A stretch of DNA of 64,000 bases. Origin: Fratercula arctica. Lineage: Eukaryota > Chordata > Aves > Charadriiformes > Alcidae. Under the pieces are notes generated by a model. The model was not told where the DNA came from and ran no database searches. It saw nothing but the letters and a program-made list of their open reading frames with translations. The DNA is taken from contig CANTUZ010000025.1 in NCBI GenBank assembly GCA_947846985.1, positions 20,272,100-20,336,099 of the forward strand, written 5' to 3'. Below are positions 12,578 to 64,000 of the stretch, one piece after another (the stretch's first letter is position 1; each line of letters opens with the position of its first letter). Position numbers and translations under genes: made by a program.

Positions 12578-13158
12578 GAAAAGAAAGAATCTGCTTCTGT
12601 TAGGAGGTACTTCTCATTCAACTAGCACTTCAGATGAAAGCAGTGATCCCAGCAAAGTAACCATACTAAAAATCATTGTCAAGATGCTTAGTTAATGCTA
12701 CACTTGGGGGACACACATCAAATTCTGAGAAATAATCTTAAGATATTCAGCTAAAGAAAAATGCTTTGAACTGTGTGACTTCTACTGTATCCAGAATCAC
12801 ATCAACCTGAAAACAACCTGGTATGCATAGCAACATTCAGTTTTTCTTTCATTGTCTCAGATTAAATCAGCATTCAAGTATGTAGACTCGTTTAACGGCA
12901 GCAAAACAGCACCTCTCCGACAACAATGTACGCCCTTCTGTTCTTGCAAATTTTAAGTCCCTTCTCCACAGCTTGGAGGTTGAAAGCAAACCCACTCAAA
13001 TGTGGTCAAGTGGAAATCTAGACCAAGAGTAAATTTTACTTGGACCTCCCCAAGGTTCTGATCATGTGATGTCTCCTGCCTTTCTTCTCTCTCCCAGTCT
13101 CTTAGGAAACAGCCGCAGCAGTAGGTATATGTGGCAGGCTATAATTTAAACTAGATGT
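12578..13158. other. Intergenic DNA between two LTRs
   Basis: AT-rich, no coding, RNA or repeat signal recognised. Confidence 0.5.
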
Positions 13159-13163
13159 GTGTA

Positions 13164-13728
13164 CGTTGTGGTTTAACCCCAGCTGGCAACTAGGACCACA
13201 CAGCCACTCACTCACTTGCCCCAGTTGGGATGGGGGAGAGAATCGAAAGAGTAAGAGTGAGGAAAAAATTGTGGGTTGAGATAAAGACAGTTTAATAGGT
13301 AAAGCAAAAGCAGTGCACGCAAACAAAGCAAAACAAGGCATTCATTCACTGTTCAGCCATCTCCAGGAAAGCAGGGCTCCATCACACATAATGGTTACTT
13401 GGGAAGACAAATGGCATGACTCCAAATGCCCCCGCCTTCCTCCTCCTTCCCCCAAGCTTTATATACTGAGCATGACATCATATGGCATGGAATATTCCTT
13501 TGGTCAGTTGGGGTCAGCTGTCCCAGTTGTATCCCCTCTCAACTTCTTGTGCACTCCCAGCTTACTTGCTGGTGGGGCAGTATGAGGAGCAGAAAAGGCC
13601 ATGACTACTTAGCAAAATCCAAAAACACCAGTGCACTATCAACGCTATTTCCCATTCCAAATCCAAAACACAGCACCATACCAGCTGCTAGTAAGAAAGT
13701 TAACTCTATCCCAACTGAAACCATGACA
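13164..13728 (-). mobile_element. Solo LTR, ERVL-type, - orientation, nearest LTR to the MAP3K1 start
   Basis: On the - strand it begins TGTCATGGTTTCAGTTGGGA and ends GGTTAAACCACAACG, one base off the usual ACA end. Exact flanks GTGTA at 13159-13163 and 13729-13733. It contains TATATACTGAGCATGACATC near 13458 and the GGTTGAGATAAAGACAGTTT (complement of the polyadenylation region) near 13275. It lies about 0.8 kb upstream of MAP3K1 exon 1, pointing away from it. Confidence 0.88.
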
Positions 13729-13733
13729 GTGTA

Positions 13734-14049
13734 CATATGAACACATGGAAACGGGTGTACTCCGATGAGACATTAACACTTCTAAGTAGTTACAGACATG
13801 GAAAAGTATCAGAGGACAGGTGAAGCGGCACCTGCCAAATGAGGGCAACTCAGAGAAGGACACGTGAAGGCTGCAAGCAAGGATGTGCATTGAATTTCGT
13901 ACTAATCCCAGAGACAAATGAGCAGGTAAGCTTGGGCACAGCAGCAATTTCAAGGTGGCTCACTGCAGCACAGAAAGGCACCGCAGGCATTTTGCTTCTT
14001 CCTCACCTTTTGCCTGGCTCCTGGGGAGGACATTGCCCGGGAAAGTTTT
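13734..14049. other. Short stretch before the CpG island
   Basis: No recognisable gene or repeat; CpG density rises toward 14050. Confidence 0.45.
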
Positions 14050-14554
14050 GGAAGCGCTAGGGAGAGGGAGCACGCAGACAGGGTGTTGCGAGCTGAGGCC
14101 CGGCTCCACCAGGAGCCGGCCCGAATTTCGGGAAGGGCTTCCCCGCGCTACCCCACAGCGCCGGCTCCTCACAAGGCGGCAGCTGACCCACGTCACAGCC
14201 CCACGCCTCGAGGCCACCAGAGCACCCGCGGCTCTCCTGCACATGAAAAAGGCCACGTGGGAGCGGGGACACCTTCCTCATCCAGCACCTCCACCAGCTC
14301 CCGGGCGCGGCCCGACCCCGTCCGCCTGCACACAGCCAAACCTTGCCCCGCCCCTGATGAGCGAGCGCGACGCCAACACCTGCGCGGGGGTAGGGCGCCA
14401 CCGCGGTCCGCTGCACCTACAGGCGACCGCCTCGCATCGCCTGCTGCTGCCAATCCGCACTCGACTCCCACTTCCCTCCCTACGCCGTTTCCGTAGCGTG
14501 TTGGAGTACTAGCTTCCCCTAAGCCTTGGGGCTCTATGTGACCCGCTAGAGAAA

Positions 14555-61637
<47,083 letters not shown>

Positions 61638-61949
61638 TAAAGGAATTAAAAGCTTTAGTCAGTAGTTTTTTCTAATTTTTGAGGTTTAGAATCACCTACA
61701 TTCTTTTTGTTCAAAGCTGCTTTCATTTCAAGCCATGTTAAGTCTCTGTATTTGCAAAAAATCAAGAGTCAAGCGTACATTAGTCACAGTCATACCAAGT
61801 GGGCATACTTGCTTTATAATTTGTTTGAAAAACATTAAGTACAATTGTGAAAAGAATTTTTTTGACTCTCTGAATTTGGGAGACAAACTCAAGAAATGTA
61901 AGTGATCATCTGCAAGACAGAAGCATATATTAACTTTGGAAGCTTGTTT

Positions 61950-62006
61950 ATTTGTGTTCGAATGCAGTGCTTGTGAAAATGTTGACAAACGAAGAAACAG
62001 GCTTTT
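61950..62006. repeat. Left copy of a 55-60 bp direct repeat flanking an LTR
   Basis: Core AATGCAGTGCTTGTGAAAAT then GTTGACAAACGAAGAAACAG; the right copy at 62624-62682 has the same order with a few changes. It lies just before the LTR at 62019. Confidence 0.85.
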
Positions 62007-62018
62007 TGAAGAAACCAC

Positions 62019-62613
62019 TGTTGTGGTTTGGGATGGGTTGGCCAATGACAAGATGACAGGTGCTCTCCCCCACCTTTCACTCTAAGGAGAGGAAGAAGAG
62101 AGATAAAGAGATTTATGAGTTTAGGAAAAAAAAATAACTACTCTAATGAAAAATTTATAATAAAATAAAAAAGGATATTTTAAAGGGGTGAAACAAAATA
62201 GATACAATATAGATAAATATATACAAAACCAGATCAAGTTCCTAGGAAGATGTCACTGGCAAGCACTGTGAAAGTTCCAGACTGGACTCAGTGACAAATG
62301 GGAACTAGAACACACTGACCAGGATCAAAAGGCAGATGAGCTGACAGGGTCCTCAGACATCAGTCATTGAAGAAGAGCCCACTGGAGAAGAGCCAACCTG
62401 CTCCCTTTGATCCCTCAGCTTTTATACTGAGCATGGCAGATGGGATGGAATACCCTATTAGTCAGTTTGGGTCACCTGACCTGTCCACAGGTGTAACCCT
62501 TTCACAGGGTAATCAACCAAGTCAGCTGACCCTGGTTGCCACAGCAACAAGTGTAAGCAAGAGCTTCTCTCACTGAACAGAAAGCTGGCTTTGCTTCACC
62601 CCAAACCAGGACA
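62019..62613 (-). mobile_element. Solo LTR, ERVL-type, - orientation, intron 6
   Basis: On the - strand it begins TGTCCTGGTTTGGGGTGAAG and ends CCCATCCCAAACCACAACA. TTTTATACTGAGCATGG (TATA region complement) lies near 62410. 595 bp. Flanks CCCAC-like on the left (ACCAC) and ATTTG on the right do not match, so no target duplication is visible. Antisense to MAP3K1. Confidence 0.78.
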
Positions 62614-62623
62614 ATTTGTGTGC

Positions 62624-62682
62624 ATTTGTTCAAATGCAGTGCTTGTGAAAATGTTGACAAATGAAGAAACAGGTTTGGCTTT
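62624..62682. repeat. Right copy of the direct repeat flanking the LTR
   Basis: AAATGCAGTGCTTGTGAAAA then TGTTGACAAATGAAGAAACA, matching 61950-62006. It starts about 10 bp after the LTR. Confidence 0.85.
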
Positions 62683-63975
62683 TTTTTCTTGTCCGAACAA
62701 CTTTGTACTGCTTTGGAGAAATGCTTATGCCTATGACAATATACTGAAAAATTTCTGGGTAAATGTACTGTTTGTGTAAACAAACTTAATTAAATATATA
62801 GAGATATATAAAAACCATATGAACTAGACATCATATAGAGAGATCAAACTACAGAAGGCAACCAAAGCTGAGGCTTTCTTTTGTGTAAAGTGAATCTTAA
62901 GGAGTACCTTGATAGGTTACTTTGTGATAATAAGTATATAGTTAGATGAATATGTTCAGACAGGATTATAATTCTGATGTACAGATTGTGACCTCAATTT
63001 CCTATAGTCTTAATTATTTTTCCAAATTGTCAAATTGTGTCATTGTAAATAAATTACATAAGTAGTTCCAGAGTATATTGTATATTTAACTGGCTGGTTT
63101 ATTTGGCAAGCCAGTTCCTTTAATTATATACGTTGCATAGGAAAACTTATTAATTTTTTTATATAGGAATGGCTTTATTGGACTGTGAACTTTGATACGT
63201 TAGTTCTCATTTTTGACAGGATGAAAGATTCTTTTAGTTGTTTGCCAATACACCTGATGATTAGTTCCCAGCATTATTGGTTCAATGCGGTAAGTTGTCA
63301 TGCTGTGAGAGTCTAATCTTGCATGATATAAGTATTGGAGAACACTGAGCATCAGAGATAAGTTTACTCAGTTATTTTTGTTTTCCTAATGATTCTTCAA
63401 AAATAAGTTTTAAATTAATACTTGTGTCTATATATGCCATGAAACACTTTTCACTGTAAACTTATTTTTGTGGATTTTTCGAGGACAAGGAAAATTAGCA
63501 TCAACCATTTGCAAGAAAATAAAAGCGAATATGTGTGTAGAAACAATGTATACACAAATTATTTTAAAAATATACTGCTACTGAAGAAATACAGAGTTCC
63601 TGCAAACCTTTAGACACACACCAACTATAACTTAAATTTTTACTATGAATAGTAAGAGTTTTGCACACTTAAACAATATTACAGAAGACTAAATCTGTGT
63701 TTTTCATTACATGTTGTTTAAGTTTAGAATAATTTTTCTGGAGAAATCTCTGGTTATATCCATTTAAAAATTAAAGGGGGGGTAAATAAAATGGAAGCAA
63801 CATGTAAAAATAGTGGTTTGTTTTGTTTTTTTTTTTTTAAATCTACATGTGATAAGTAGATATATTAGTGTTCATGTGAATCTATTACATCTGTTTCTCA
63901 GTGTCAGAAAATTCTTGAGTGCCTGTTACCTTCTGTTAATTTTTTGAGTTTTACGTGTTTTACATGTGTTCCACT
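62683..63975. other. Intron 6, no element recognised
   Basis: AT-rich with a GATATATA-type stretch near 62797-62812 and a T-run near 63827. No coding signal. Confidence 0.5.
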
Positions 63976-64000
63976 GGTGAATGAAGTTAAATCCAGTTGG
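63976..64000 (+). mobile_element. Start of another CR1 copy, cut by the window edge
   Basis: GGTGAATGAAGTTAAATCCA and the following TTGG match the RT-region DNA at 36603-36628 of the CR1 copy at 34845. Only about 25 bp are visible, so the call is tentative. Confidence 0.55.

Noticed and set aside
13955..14512. 185-codon and overlapping frames upstream of MAP3K1 on both strands
   Set aside because: Same GC effect; low-complexity, no splice or start context, and they overlap one another in several frames.

Overview
This is vertebrate nuclear DNA, almost certainly from a bird. It carries many CR1 LINE copies of several subfamilies, ERVL-class LTR elements with bird-type LTRs, and split exons of one host gene. 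I cannot tell the species. Coordinates and translations were read by eye; no searches were run.

The only host gene I can support is MAP3K1 (MEKK1), on the + strand. Exon 1 (14555-14985) lies in a CpG island. It is followed by an intron of about 41 kb and then exons 2-6 (56249-56399, 58851-59054, 59680-59880, 60815-60931, 61476-61624). All six join in frame into the first 417 residues: a low-complexity N-terminus, a conserved basic block, Ser/Pro-rich segments and a complete SWIM zinc finger. The window ends in intron 6, before the RING-like, armadillo-type and kinase parts.

Upstream (1-14.0 kb) there is no recognisable gene. The region holds one CR1 copy, four full-length solo ERVL-type LTRs (5640, 8776, 9736, 13164), three of them with exact 5-bp target duplications and one (8776) with a single mismatch, and a partial LTR of another family (12240).

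Intron 1 is a retroelement graveyard: a solo LTR just after exon 1 (15565), eight CR1 copies, a partial LTR (30605), a CR1 with a nearly intact 883-residue ORF2 (40091-43265, - strand), and a complete env-less ERVL provirus (43356-49238, + strand) with paired LTRs, a Lys-type primer binding site and a GTATG target duplication. The provirus coding region stays in one frame but is interrupted by stops, and it has a changed protease active-site residue and a changed integrase catalytic residue. A further solo LTR (62019) sits in intron 6 between two copies of a short direct repeat, and another CR1 copy begins at the right edge.

No tRNA, rRNA, CRISPR or bacterial-type system was seen. The main points of interest are near-identical LTR segments flanking the MAP3K1 promoter, the ERVL Gag with a hydrophobic N-terminal extension, the CR1 ORF2 broken only by an A8 frameshift near its end, and recurring A-tract expansion at one position in one CR1 subfamily.
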